Source: Halobacillus sp. A1
GTDB taxonomy: Bacteria > Bacillota > Bacilli > Bacillales > Halobacillaceae
DNA: 64,000 bases
Direction: 5' to 3'
Assembly (NCBI RefSeq): GCF_024189295.1
Contig: NZ_JAIZEN010000004.1
Span: 62,001 to 126,000 of the forward strand
Part shown: in pieces, positions 51,549-60,578 of the stretch
Layout: each line of letters begins with the position of its first letter
How positions within the stretch are numbered: position 1 is the stretch's first letter
Translations under genes and position numbers: made by a program
Notes under the pieces: model-generated
Database searches by the model: none
Told to the model about the DNA's origin: nothing
Seen by the model: only the letters and a program-made list of their open reading frames with translations

Positions 51549-51718
51549 GTTTCCGTTCCCCCTAATCATCGCAAAGAGCTCCGGGAAATCGCGAGACTCC
51601 TGTGGGAAGAGAGTGCTTGGTGAGACCCCGGAGAGCGAAGCTCGAGGAGGCTCACTGCGCTCCCACGGAAAGGGAGTGATTTCCCGGAGCTCTTACCTCT
51701 GTTAAACATAACGGAAAC
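51549..51718 (-). repeat. Bacillaceae intergenic repeat, family A, copy 3
   Basis: A 170-base element with perfect nine-base ends GTTTCCGTT (51549-51557) and AACGGAAAC (51710-51718). The core reads as the reverse complement of copy 2: GCGAGACTCCTGTGGGAAG, GGTGAGACCCCGGAG, CTCGAGGAGGCTCACTGCGC, CTCCCACGGAAAGGGAG. GAGCTCCGGGAAAT and ATTTCCCGGAGCTC just inside the ends extend the inverted repeat. No protein is encoded. Confidence 0.83.
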
Positions 51719-51904
51719 AGTCGACTTTTTGAATGGCTCGGTTTAAAATTTACCGAGCTGTTTTAATGGAATATCTTCGCCAAAGTATGAAGCAATTTAG
51801 GCGTCTTGTTTTTAAAATGGAAGAATTAACTTCGATTGAATTCCTGAACAATCTGGAATGCTAAGAAGAAAACTGATGATTAATGTGGAAAGGGAGGTCT
51901 TCCA

Positions 51905-52612
51905 TTGAAAAGAATAATGGTTTTACTATGCTGTTTGCTGCTCATGAATGTATATTTTCCTTCTTCCACTTACGCTGAACAAAACCGACAAATGACAGCT
52001 ATTGGAGATTCCATTCCATATGGATATAATTTGACTAAAGAAAATAAATATCCATCAGGAGGAGCATTTCCTTTTATGATGGGAGAAGAAAAAAATTTAG
52101 AAGTGACGAATTTGGGTATTCCGGGACTGACGTCAGAGGAACTGCTGCAGGCAGCCCGTGGAAATGAACTGTTCAGAGAAACAATCAAGAATAGCGATTA
52201 TATCGTTCTTTATATTGGCGGTAATGATTTATTAAAAATTTTAAAGGATCATAAAAATTTACAAGGAATTGAAATGGAAGAGGTCGCGCTTGTGGTGCGA
52301 AACCTTCTGTTTAATGTCTATTCCACCGTCATGGAGATTGATGAATTGACGGATGCAGAAATACTCGTATATAACATTTATAATCCATATCCTGAAAAAG
52401 GAGCTTCCTTGGAGAAGCCTCTTCACTATATAAACATCCAATACAACTCGCTTGTAGAATTGTTGAGTCACTTCACAAATGTAAAATTAGTGGATGCTTA
52501 CCAGGCCTTTAAAGGGCACCCGGAATATATAATTAAAGGGGATGTCCACCCGACGGCTGAAGGACAATTTACACTTGCTGAAATCGGATTGAATAAAATG
52601 GAGGAATCATGA
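51905..52612 (+). CDS. Secreted SGNH/GDSL hydrolase
   Basis: A 235-residue esterase-type protein with a signal peptide (MKRIMVLLCCLLLMNVYFPSSTYA) and the four SGNH blocks: TAIGDSIPYGYN (Ser), NLGIPGLTSEEL (Gly), YIGGNDLL (Asn) and DVHPTAEGQ (Asp-His). It acts outside the cell on a lipid or carbohydrate ester that cannot be identified here. TTG 51905 follows AAAGGGAGG. Monocistronic. Confidence 0.92.
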   Translation: MKRIMVLLCCLLLMNVYFPSSTYAEQNRQMTAIGDSIPYGYNLTKENKYPSGGAFPFMMGEEKNLEVTNLGIPGLTSEELLQAARGNELFRETIKNSDYIVLYIGGNDLLKILKDHKNLQGIEMEEVALVVRNLLFNVYSTVMEIDELTDAEILVYNIYNPYPEKGASLEKPLHYINIQYNSLVELLSHFTNVKLVDAYQAFKGHPEYIIKGDVHPTAEGQFTLAEIGLNKMEES

Positions 52613-52703
52613 TGCCGGATGATTTTCTGGCATCTTAAAGCTCCTCAGGCTTGTCCATCCTGTTATAATGAAAGTAAATCTTTTATAATGAGGAGATATA
52701 CAT

Positions 52704-53690
52704 ATGATCCGTTTCGGTATAATCGGCACTAATTTCATTACAAATCTTATGATAGAAGCAGGACAGCACCTTGAAGAATTTAAGCTTCAAGCTGTCTATT
52801 CCAGAACTCAGGAACGAGCGGACGAATTTGCGGAGAAACATAATATTCCTACAACTTATACAAAGGTTGAGGACCTGGTCAAAAGTGAAGAAGTGGATGC
52901 TATTTATATTGCAAGTCCTAATTCTTTTCATTTTGAACACGCAATTACAGCAATGAAGCATGGGAAACATGTCTTATGTGAAAAACCATTTGCTTCCAAC
53001 GAGCATGAAGCTGCACGTATGATAGAGGCGGCTAAGGAACATAATGTTCTTCTTATGGAAGCTGTAAAATCAACACTTATGCCCGAGTTTCTATCAATTA
53101 AAGAAAACCTTCATAAAATTGGCAAGGTACGCAGGTATGTGGGGAACTTCTGTAAATATTCCTCGAGGTATGATGCCTATAGAGAAGGCACTGTACTAAA
53201 TGCATTCAATCCTGAGTTTTCCAATGGCTCTCTAATGGACTTAGGGGTATATGGAATTTATCCAATGGTAGTATTGTTCGGCAGTCCTGAGAAAGTTCAA
53301 GCGAGCGGTATGGCGTTAGAATCAGGAGTCGACGGGGAGGGAAGCCTTCTCATTCAATATGAGGATATGGAAGCGGTCGTCATGCATTCAAAAATAAGCC
53401 ATTCTTATAATCCTTCAGAAATACAAGGAGAAGAAGGGACCATTGTCATTCCTAATATTTCAGAACCGCGAGATGTTTATATTCAATATAACGATGGGTC
53501 GACAGAAAATTTGAGTGTACCCGATGAATATCCACCTATGTATTATGAAATAAAGGAATTCATAGGTCTGCTTCAAAAAGGCCACAAGCAATCTGAGGTC
53601 AATTCACTTGAAAATTCTCTCATCACATCGCAAATTATACGAGGTGCCCGTAGACAGATGGGAATCAGCTACCCGGCAGATAAAAAATAA
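52704..53690 (+). CDS. Gfo/Idh/MocA family oxidoreductase (YulF-like)
   Basis: A 328-residue NAD(P)-dependent dehydrogenase: Rossmann start RFGIIGTNFITNLMIEAG, conserved GKHVLCEKPFASNEHEAARM with catalytic Lys near 95, and FSNGSLMDLGVYGIYPMV in the C-terminal domain. Members act on sugars or inositols. GAGGAG precedes ATG 52704. Substrate unknown. Single gene, terminated by a strong hairpin. Confidence 0.9.
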   Translation: MIRFGIIGTNFITNLMIEAGQHLEEFKLQAVYSRTQERADEFAEKHNIPTTYTKVEDLVKSEEVDAIYIASPNSFHFEHAITAMKHGKHVLCEKPFASNEHEAARMIEAAKEHNVLLMEAVKSTLMPEFLSIKENLHKIGKVRRYVGNFCKYSSRYDAYREGTVLNAFNPEFSNGSLMDLGVYGIYPMVVLFGSPEKVQASGMALESGVDGEGSLLIQYEDMEAVVMHSKISHSYNPSEIQGEEGTIVIPNISEPRDVYIQYNDGSTENLSVPDEYPPMYYEIKEFIGLLQKGHKQSEVNSLENSLITSQIIRGARRQMGISYPADKK

Positions 53691-53696
53691 TCATTC

Positions 53697-53737
53697 AAAA
53701 ACACGGACTTCCTAATAACAAGTCCGTGTTTTTTCTT
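53697..53737 (+). terminator. Terminator after the Gfo/Idh/MocA gene
   Basis: AAACACGGACTT and AAGTCCGTGTTT pair perfectly around nine bases, with T-run. Confidence 0.9.
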
Positions 53738-53843
53738 ATCACCTACCCTGAATACCGGACTAGCCTCAAGTTCTAATTAGTACTAAATCACTGCCTTATC
53801 CTGTATAATGATAGGAACTTTTCACGTATGCGGAGGACCTCGT

Positions 53844-55550
53844 ATGAAGAAAATATTCGCTTATGCCGTTACATATAAATTCTCTGCCGTTATCGCCATC
53901 TTGTTGATGCTAATAGAATTAGTGGTGGAGCTTGTCCAGCCTTTACTAATGGCTCGGATCATCGATGATGGAATCATGCAGGAAGATTATACTGTCGTTG
54001 CCACATGGGGAGGGGTGCTCGTTGGCTTGTCTTTATTAGCTTTTGCAGCCGGCATTACCAATTCCTTTTTTGCCGCTAATGTAAGTCAAGGGGTGGGATA
54101 TGATCTTCGGCGCGACCTTTTTAAAAAAGTTCAGTCGTTTTCCAATGAAAATTTTCAATCTTATTCAACGCCCAATCTTGTCACGCGCATGACGAATGAC
54201 GTGATTCAAATCCAGAACCTTGTGCTGATGCTTATGCGTATCGCCCTGCGCGCGCCTCTATTTATTATATTCGCCCTCGTCATGGCCTTTACTGTCAATG
54301 TTCAGCTTGCCTTTATTCTTCTTATCGCTGTCCCGGTGTTAGGCGCATTTTTATTCTGGGTGTTGTTAAAAGGAATTAAGTTATTCAAGCGAGTACAGAC
54401 AAAGCTGGATGGAGTAAACACCGTGATCCGTGAGAATTTGACCGGTATCCGGCTCGTGAAGGGGTTCAATCGTGGAGAATATGAGGAAGAAAGGTTCCAT
54501 GAAGTCAATCACTCATTAATGGACAAAAATAAACGTGCACTTTGGCTGATGGAACTTGCTATGCCTGTTGTCATGCTAGGCATGAACGTCATTATTCTGA
54601 TTCTGCTTTGGGTCGGGGCTGTCCAGTTGAATTTAGGGACAGCCCAGCCTGGTGAAGTCGTCGCAATTATCAACTACGCTACAAGAATCATGTTCACTTT
54701 TTCTATTTTTTCTTTTTTGATCATGGTTTTTTCCCGTGGAAATGCCTCAGCGAATCGGGTCAGTGACGTTTTGAATGAGAGAACACCTGATTTTAACCGA
54801 CAAGGGGGAAGGGATACTCTTTTGAAAGGGAATATAGAGTTCGAAGGGGTGACCTTTTCAAGAGGCGAAGCAGAAACGTTAACGGACATCAGCTTTAGTG
54901 CCCGGTCAGGGGAAATGATTGGGATCCTTGGTGAAACCGGATCGGGGAAAACCTCACTTCTTCATCTCATCCCGAGGCTGTTTGAAAAAGACAGCGGCAG
55001 CATCTTGTTGGATGAGCAGGAAATCGAAGAATTGGACGTGCATGCGATCCGCCGGCAAATCAGTCTGGTTCCCCAGGAGGTTCATTTATTCTCTGGTACT
55101 GTAAAAGAAAATATCGCATGGGGAAAAGAGAACGCAACAGATGAAGAAATTATGAAAGCGGCTAAGAATGCTGAAATCCATTCTTTTATAAGTACTCTTC
55201 CAAATGGATATGAAAGCCGGATAGGTCAAAGAGGGGTATCCTTCTCCGGAGGGCAGAAGCAAAGACTTTCGATTGCAAGAGCACTGGTGAGGAACCCTAA
55301 AATCCTTATATTAGATGATAGTACCAGCGCACTGGATGCTCACACAGAAGCACGTCTGCTAAGAACGTTAAAACAACAGAAGTGCACGATATTCATGGTG
55401 GCTCAGAAAATCAGCTCACTAAAAGCAGCTCATAAGATTTTATTGCTGGAGCGAGGAGAAATTATCGCGGAAGGTGACCACGAAGAGCTGCTTGAGTACA
55501 GCGCTTATTACCGGGAAGTGTATCAATCCCAGCAGGAGGTCGTTATGTAA
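53844..55550 (+). CDS. ABC exporter half A, degenerate ATP site subunit (YfiB-like)
   Basis: A 568-residue half-transporter with six helices and a C-terminal ATPase domain. Walker A GETGSGKTS and signature SFSGGQKQR are intact, but the residue after Walker B is Asp (LILDDSTSALD) where the catalytic Glu should be, and the switch position is Gln (MVAQKISSL) in place of His. It thus contributes a non-hydrolysing site in a heterodimer with the next gene product. ATG 53844 follows GGAGG. Length and pairing resemble B. subtilis YfiB/YfiC multidrug exporters. Substrate unknown. Confidence 0.9.
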   Translation: MKKIFAYAVTYKFSAVIAILLMLIELVVELVQPLLMARIIDDGIMQEDYTVVATWGGVLVGLSLLAFAAGITNSFFAANVSQGVGYDLRRDLFKKVQSFSNENFQSYSTPNLVTRMTNDVIQIQNLVLMLMRIALRAPLFIIFALVMAFTVNVQLAFILLIAVPVLGAFLFWVLLKGIKLFKRVQTKLDGVNTVIRENLTGIRLVKGFNRGEYEEERFHEVNHSLMDKNKRALWLMELAMPVVMLGMNVIILILLWVGAVQLNLGTAQPGEVVAIINYATRIMFTFSIFSFLIMVFSRGNASANRVSDVLNERTPDFNRQGGRDTLLKGNIEFEGVTFSRGEAETLTDISFSARSGEMIGILGETGSGKTSLLHLIPRLFEKDSGSILLDEQEIEELDVHAIRRQISLVPQEVHLFSGTVKENIAWGKENATDEEIMKAAKNAEIHSFISTLPNGYESRIGQRGVSFSGGQKQRLSIARALVRNPKILILDDSTSALDAHTEARLLRTLKQQKCTIFMVAQKISSLKAAHKILLLERGEIIAEGDHEELLEYSAYYREVYQSQQEVVM

Positions 55551-57370
55551 TGGTGGACAAACAAAAGCCGAACCGTGCTCCGATCAACCGCCATCATGGG
55601 ATAGGCACGAAACCCCCGAAAGTAGATGATATGAAAGCCACCCTTAAACGGATCTGGAGTTATATGGTAAGTGAAAAGAAGCTGTTTAATACCGTCCTAG
55701 CCATTATTTTATTGAGTTCCGTATTATCATTATTAGGACCGTATTTACTGGGAGTAGCTGTAGATCGAGTCATAGCCGAACCTGCTACGAACACGCTCCT
55801 TATTATGCTCAGCCTTCTGCTTGGTGTGTATGTTTTACATTCAGCTTTCTTATGGCTGCAAAACTATTTAATGATCGGTATATCGCAAAATACAGTGTAT
55901 CGTATGCGGAATCATTTATTTTCCCACTTGCAGCGTCTGCCTCTTTTATTTTTTCAGAAAAAGCAGCAAGGGGAATTGATGAGCCGGCTGACAAACGATA
56001 TGGAAAATGTCAGTCGTACATTAAACACAGCGATCATCCAATTTGTGACTAGCATACTTACGATATTAGGGACGGTTGTGATTATGCTGATCTTAAGTCC
56101 AGTCCTAACCTTGATGACGCTGACGATCGTTCCCGTCATGTATTTTGGCATGAAGTGGATTACAAAACGCACAGGTCGTTACTTCAAAGAGCAGCAAAAG
56201 CACCTTGGAGAAGTTAACGGATACGTTGAAGAAATGTTTTCGGGACAAATGATTATTTCTATGTTCTCCCGTGAAGATAGAGTCATCAAAGAATTCGAAA
56301 CAAAAAATGAAGCTTTAAAGGCCTCTGGCTACTGGGCGCAAACGTACTCTGGCTTTATCCCTAAGCTGATGAATATGTTGAACAATGTCAGTTTCGCGAT
56401 CATAGTAGGTGCTGGCGGGCTGCTTGCTTTAAATGGAAGTATCTCGATCGGCATCATTGTGACGTTTACGACGTATTCACGCCAATTCACAAGGCCGCTC
56501 AACGATCTTGCCAACCAGTACAATATGATTCTTTCAGCCGTCGCAGGTGCAGAGCGTGTCTTCCAGATCATTGATGAAGCCGAAGAAAAGAAGGACGAGG
56601 GAAAAGCTTCTGCTATTCAATCGATTCATGGAGATATCGAGTTCCGCTCGGTCTATTTTTCATATGACGAAGATGAGGATACATTATCAAACATAAGCTT
56701 TCGTGCTTCAAAAGGTCAGACGGTGGCTTTAGTCGGTCCGACAGGTGCAGGAAAAACAACTATTATATCGCTGCTCTCCCGCTTTTATGAAACAGATGGA
56801 GGATCAATATTAGTTGATGGGAAAGATATCAAGACAATTACAAGAGACAGTCTGCGCAGTCAAATGAGAGTGGTGTTGCAGGATTCCACCATGTTCCATA
56901 CAACGATACGTGAAAATATACGGTATGGCCGCCTGGAGGCTTCAGATGATGAAGTTGAAACGGCGGCAAAGGAAGCGCACGCGCATGATTTTATTACTCA
57001 ATTGCGCGACGGATATGATACTGTGCTTGATTCAGATGGAAAAGGAGTAAGTCATGGCCAGCGCCAGCTTCTTTCTATCGCTCGTGCGATGCTTGCCGAC
57101 CCGGCCTTATTAATTTTAGATGAAGCCACGAGCAGCATTGATACCGTGACAGAAATGAAAATAAATGATGCCCTTGGAAAGCTGATGAAGAATAGAACAA
57201 GCTTTGTCATCGCTCACCGTTTAAATACCATCCGATCGGCTGATCAAATTCTTGTGCTCGAGCACGGAGAGATCATTGAGAAAGGGAGTCACCGTGAGTT
57301 AGTTGATCAAGGTGGCTTTTACGCCAACATGGTCGCCGCTCAGCAAGCCGAAAGTCAGGCGTCTGTCTAA
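55550..57370 (+). CDS. ABC exporter half B, catalytic subunit (YfiC-like)
   Basis: A 606-residue half-transporter with a 30-residue N-terminal extension. Walker A VGPTGAGKTT, Walker B LLILDEATSSID with catalytic Glu and switch His in VIAHRLNTI are intact, while its signature is altered to VSHGQRQ. The altered signature would pair with the degenerate site of the partner, the usual logic of asymmetric exporters such as BmrCD. Its ATG overlaps the partner's TAA by one base (TAATG), so expression is coupled. Confidence 0.92.
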   Translation: MVDKQKPNRAPINRHHGIGTKPPKVDDMKATLKRIWSYMVSEKKLFNTVLAIILLSSVLSLLGPYLLGVAVDRVIAEPATNTLLIMLSLLLGVYVLHSAFLWLQNYLMIGISQNTVYRMRNHLFSHLQRLPLLFFQKKQQGELMSRLTNDMENVSRTLNTAIIQFVTSILTILGTVVIMLILSPVLTLMTLTIVPVMYFGMKWITKRTGRYFKEQQKHLGEVNGYVEEMFSGQMIISMFSREDRVIKEFETKNEALKASGYWAQTYSGFIPKLMNMLNNVSFAIIVGAGGLLALNGSISIGIIVTFTTYSRQFTRPLNDLANQYNMILSAVAGAERVFQIIDEAEEKKDEGKASAIQSIHGDIEFRSVYFSYDEDEDTLSNISFRASKGQTVALVGPTGAGKTTIISLLSRFYETDGGSILVDGKDIKTITRDSLRSQMRVVLQDSTMFHTTIRENIRYGRLEASDDEVETAAKEAHAHDFITQLRDGYDTVLDSDGKGVSHGQRQLLSIARAMLADPALLILDEATSSIDTVTEMKINDALGKLMKNRTSFVIAHRLNTIRSADQILVLEHGEIIEKGSHRELVDQGGFYANMVAAQQAESQASV

Positions 57371-57418
57371 GACGTTGTTAATAAAATGTGTTCTTACCTG
57401 ATAAGGAGGTCCTATTGC

Positions 57419-58294
57419 ATGAAAAATTCGAATCGGTATTGCGTGGACGAACCCAGCCAATTGCTTGAATACCTATTCACGATACTATCCGAACGAAGCA
57501 GAAACTCTGTAAAAACGCTGCTGGCTCGAGGACAGGTTTCCGTAGATGGCCAACCGGAGACGGCGTTCAATTATAAGCTGCAGAAGGGCCAAATGGTGGA
57601 AGTCGGTCACAATCGCAGCTTCAAAAAAAGCACCCCTCTGCAAGGTCTCAAGATTCTGCATGAAGATGAAGACTTAATCATCATCGATAAAAGTTCAGGA
57701 CTGTTATCAGTGGCTACGGCAAAGGAAAAACAATCGACAGCATACCGTCAGCTTACGGACCATGTCCAAAATCATAACCCTAAAGGGCGGATATTCATTG
57801 TCCATAGGTTGGACCGGGAAACTTCTGGAGTCATGATGTTCGCAAAAAATGAAAAAATAAAGCATGCGCTCCAAAACAATTGGAAAAATATTGTTAGAGA
57901 GCGTACGTATATGGCATTAGTTGAGGGTGAAGTTCAAACGTCTGAAGGCACCATCTCATCATGGCTGAAAGAATCAAAAAGCATGAAAATGCATTCGAGT
58001 CAAAAACCGAATGATGGACAATATGCCGTGACTCATTACAAGCGGATCCAATGGAATTCCTCTTTTTCCTTATTGGAAGTTCAATTAGAAACCGGAAGGA
58101 AAAATCAAATCCGTGTTCATATGGAAGATATCGGTCATCCCATCGCTGGAGACAAAAAGTACGGAGCTGCAAAAAAGGGGATTGGCAGGTTAGGTCTCCA
58201 TGCAAAACTACTTACATTTCAACACCCCTCAACTAAGAAGCTGATGCGTTTTAAAGCAGAGACTCCAGAAGCATTTTTCAAGAAATCGAAATGA
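57419..58294 (+). CDS. RluA family pseudouridine synthase
   Basis: A 291-residue RNA pseudouridine synthase: S4-like N-terminal region (SQLLEYLFTILSERSRNSVKTLLARGQVSVDGQ), then the catalytic domain with IHRLDRETSGVMMFAK, where Asp near 138 is the nucleophile, and ETGRKNQIRVHMEDIGHPIAGDKKYG. It isomerises uridine in rRNA or tRNA. ATG 57419 follows AAGGAGG; the frame upstream is not used. Site of action unknown. Confidence 0.93.
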   Translation: MKNSNRYCVDEPSQLLEYLFTILSERSRNSVKTLLARGQVSVDGQPETAFNYKLQKGQMVEVGHNRSFKKSTPLQGLKILHEDEDLIIIDKSSGLLSVATAKEKQSTAYRQLTDHVQNHNPKGRIFIVHRLDRETSGVMMFAKNEKIKHALQNNWKNIVRERTYMALVEGEVQTSEGTISSWLKESKSMKMHSSQKPNDGQYAVTHYKRIQWNSSFSLLEVQLETGRKNQIRVHMEDIGHPIAGDKKYGAAKKGIGRLGLHAKLLTFQHPSTKKLMRFKAETPEAFFKKSK

Positions 58295-58379
58295 TTTTCA
58301 GTTTCTGAAAGAAAGTAGACAAGTTCCAAAGGTCTAAAAGCATATACATGAGCAAACAGGCTTTTTGGGAGGAATCTAC

Positions 58380-58838
58380 TTGAAGGCTTTAGTTGTTTCG
58401 GGGAAAAAAATCCTCATCATATGCAGCGCATTTTTTGTATTAGCCGGTGCAGTATTCATCATCAATCTCTTTTTTGGAAGTACGGCTCCCACTTCCTCAC
58501 AGGTGGAAAGCGGACAGATGCGGACGATTAACCTTGTCACGGGTGAATTCAAAGCAGAGAAGGAGGACGGGCAGGTGATTGAAACCTACCGTTTTGATCC
58601 TGGCACTATTTTTGTGAAAAAAGGAGAACTCTTCAAATTGAGTATTTATGGAGTCAATGGTCATGAACACCCGTTTACGGTTGAGGGCACTGATAAGCAG
58701 GGGGTCGTAAAACAAGGCAGTGAAACCGTGTTAGATCTTCAGTTTGATGAAGAAGGGATTTATCGAGTGATTTGTAACACCCATACGACGACAGATACTG
58801 AAGGGCCGATGGTCGCGCATATTGTAGTCGGAGATTAG
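58380..58838 (+). CDS. Membrane-anchored cupredoxin-domain protein
   Basis: About 152 residues, starting at TTG 58380 after GGGAGG. A membrane anchor (about 8-35) precedes an extracellular cupredoxin domain. Likely copper ligands are His in NGHEHPF, then Cys, His and Met in VICNTHTTTDTEGPMVAH, a pattern like blue copper or CuA-type domains of nitrous oxide reductase and oxidase subunit II. It could carry electrons or bind copper; no redox partner is adjacent. Confidence 0.85.
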   Translation: MKALVVSGKKILIICSAFFVLAGAVFIINLFFGSTAPTSSQVESGQMRTINLVTGEFKAEKEDGQVIETYRFDPGTIFVKKGELFKLSIYGVNGHEHPFTVEGTDKQGVVKQGSETVLDLQFDEEGIYRVICNTHTTTDTEGPMVAHIVVGD

Positions 58839-58898
58839 TGTTAGATAAGATTACGGGGATACAATATTGACATGGATAGAAGCACATGACTGTTTCAA

Positions 58899-58936
58899 AA
58901 AAGAGTCGCTTTCCGCAGGGAAAGCGACTCTTTGTA
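58899..58936. terminator. Bidirectional terminator between the cupredoxin and PTS genes
   Basis: AAAGAGTCGCTTTCC and GGAAAGCGACTCTTT pair perfectly around GCAG. Confidence 0.9.
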
Positions 58937-58937
58937 T

Positions 58938-60494
58938 TTAAGAAGCATTAGATTCATCAATAATACGGTTGATTTCATTTTTATAAAGATCTGAACGGCC
59001 TCCAAAAATGGCCTGAATGTTGTGATCGACCTTCACTACTCCAGCAGCTCCAAGTGATCTAAGCTCGTCTTCGTCAATTTTTTGTATTTCTTTAACTTCT
59101 ACTCGCAGCCTTGTGAAGCAGGCATCTACATGTTTTAAATTCTCTTGACCGCCTAAGGCGTTCATAATGGATGCCGCAGTCTCCCTTGTCTGTTCTGATT
59201 TTCCTCCCTTTTTCTTTTCATTAAAATCTTTTCGTGTATAAAGTTTGTTTTCCTGGCCGCCACGTCCCGGGGTAGCAAGGTCCCACTTTTTAATAGCATA
59301 AGAGAAGGAAAAGTAATATATAACGAAGAACACGGCTCCTACAACTATATTTAACCACCAATTGTTTGTGCCTGGAATGGCGTTTACTAGAACATAGTCA
59401 ATAAGCCCAGATCCGCCTGCCCAGCCAATATTGGCATTAAGCATGTACATGACCGCAAACGAAACACCGGCCAAGAAAGCGTGAAAGACAAATAGAAGCG
59501 GTGCTACAAATAAGAATGTGAATTCAATAGGTTCTGTAATTCCTGTCAGGAACGCCGTACCTGCTGAGGCAATGAGCATCCCTTTGACGACAGGGCGATT
59601 ATTTTTATCAGCTTGACGATACATAGCAAGAGCAGCTCCAAGAAGTCCGAACATGATAACAGGAAACTTACCAGCCATAAAGCGGCCAGCTGTTACCTCT
59701 ACACCTTCTGCAACCTGAGCAAGGAAAATGTATTGATCACCAGATACAGAACTTCCGGCAACTTCAACGGTTCCTCCTAGAGAAGTCCATAGAAACGGAG
59801 CGTACCAAATATGGTGAAGACCTGTTGGTATCAGAACTCGTTCAAGGAAACCATATAAACCAATGTAAAGAGGGTTAGTTGCTCCATTGGCGATAACGTT
59901 TGCTACCGCGTTGATTCCGCCCTGGATAGGAGGCCAAACAATCATCATAGCTATAGCTAGAAAAATAGAGGAAAAAACCATCGCAATCCCTACAGAGCGA
60001 TCTCCGGCAAAAAAGCCTAGAACTTCTGGCGGGTCAAATTCATGAAATTTGTTGTAAATCCAAACAGCTAGTAATCCAACGATTATACCGCCGAGAACCC
60101 CGGTTTCTAACGTCGGGATACCGAGCGCCATTCCATATTCTCCGCCTTCTTCTGCCATTTCAGGAGTTATATCTAAGGCAAAAGAAATTGTTTTGTTCAT
60201 AATAATATAACCTAATAAGGCTGCCAAAGCTGCAATACCAGAGCCGCTCGTAAGCCCTATGGCTACACCAATTGCGAATATAATCGCTAAATTGTCAAAT
60301 ATACTGATACCGATATCCGACATCCCGGTACCGATGAATTGGATCATATCATTTTGTAGAAAAGTTAATGTATCTGCCAGCGGACCGGTGAGAGCAGCAC
60401 CAATTCCAAGTAGTATACCTGCAGCGGGCAGAAGGGCGACAGGAACCATGAGGGATTTACCAAATTTCTGCAAACTTCCGAAATACTTTTTCAC
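58938..60494 (-). CDS. malP: PTS transporter EIICB, alpha-glucoside/maltose type
   Basis: A 518-residue glucose-family PTS permease. The EIIC part (about 1-410, ten helices) carries ITEPIEFTFLFVAPLLF, a sugar-site motif, and the C-terminal EIIB domain has phosphorylated Cys459 in HVDACFTRLRVEV. It imports and phosphorylates a sugar with EIIA from another gene. The 6-phospho-alpha-glucosidase gene just upstream points to maltose or other alpha-glucosides. AGGAGG precedes ATG 60494, and a cre-like site lies 20 bases further upstream. Confidence 0.9.
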   Translation of the reverse strand: MKKYFGSLQKFGKSLMVPVALLPAAGILLGIGAALTGPLADTLTFLQNDMIQFIGTGMSDIGISIFDNLAIIFAIGVAIGLTSGSGIAALAALLGYIIMNKTISFALDITPEMAEEGGEYGMALGIPTLETGVLGGIIVGLLAVWIYNKFHEFDPPEVLGFFAGDRSVGIAMVFSSIFLAIAMMIVWPPIQGGINAVANVIANGATNPLYIGLYGFLERVLIPTGLHHIWYAPFLWTSLGGTVEVAGSSVSGDQYIFLAQVAEGVEVTAGRFMAGKFPVIMFGLLGAALAMYRQADKNNRPVVKGMLIASAGTAFLTGITEPIEFTFLFVAPLLFVFHAFLAGVSFAVMYMLNANIGWAGGSGLIDYVLVNAIPGTNNWWLNIVVGAVFFVIYYFSFSYAIKKWDLATPGRGGQENKLYTRKDFNEKKKGGKSEQTRETAASIMNALGGQENLKHVDACFTRLRVEVKEIQKIDEDELRSLGAAGVVKVDHNIQAIFGGRSDLYKNEINRIIDESNAS

Positions 60495-60513
60495 TTTTTA
60501 CATCCTCCTTTTA

Positions 60514-60527
60514 GGCAAGCGCTTTCT
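60514..60527 (-). promoter_or_regulatory. Possible cre (CcpA) site before malP
   Basis: GGCAAGCGCTTTCT matches the catabolite-repression consensus TGWAANCGNTNWCA at 11 of 14 positions. Confidence 0.4.
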
Positions 60528-60537
60528 TTGTAAGGGG

Positions 60538-60574
60538 AATAATAGACCCGACTTGTTATTGCGGGTCTATTATT
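60538..60574 (-). terminator. Hairpin between malA and malP
   Basis: AATAATAGACCCG and CGGGTCTATTATT pair perfectly over 13 bases with an 11-base loop. The minus strand continues CCCCTTAC, without a T-run, so it may only partly stop or stabilise transcripts. Confidence 0.55.
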
Positions 60575-60578
60575 TCAA

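Noticed and set aside
50705-51904. Insertion sequence or group II intron in the 1.2-kb gap
   Set aside because: No transposase, reverse transcriptase or intron domain V-like sequence was seen; only short non-coding repeats.
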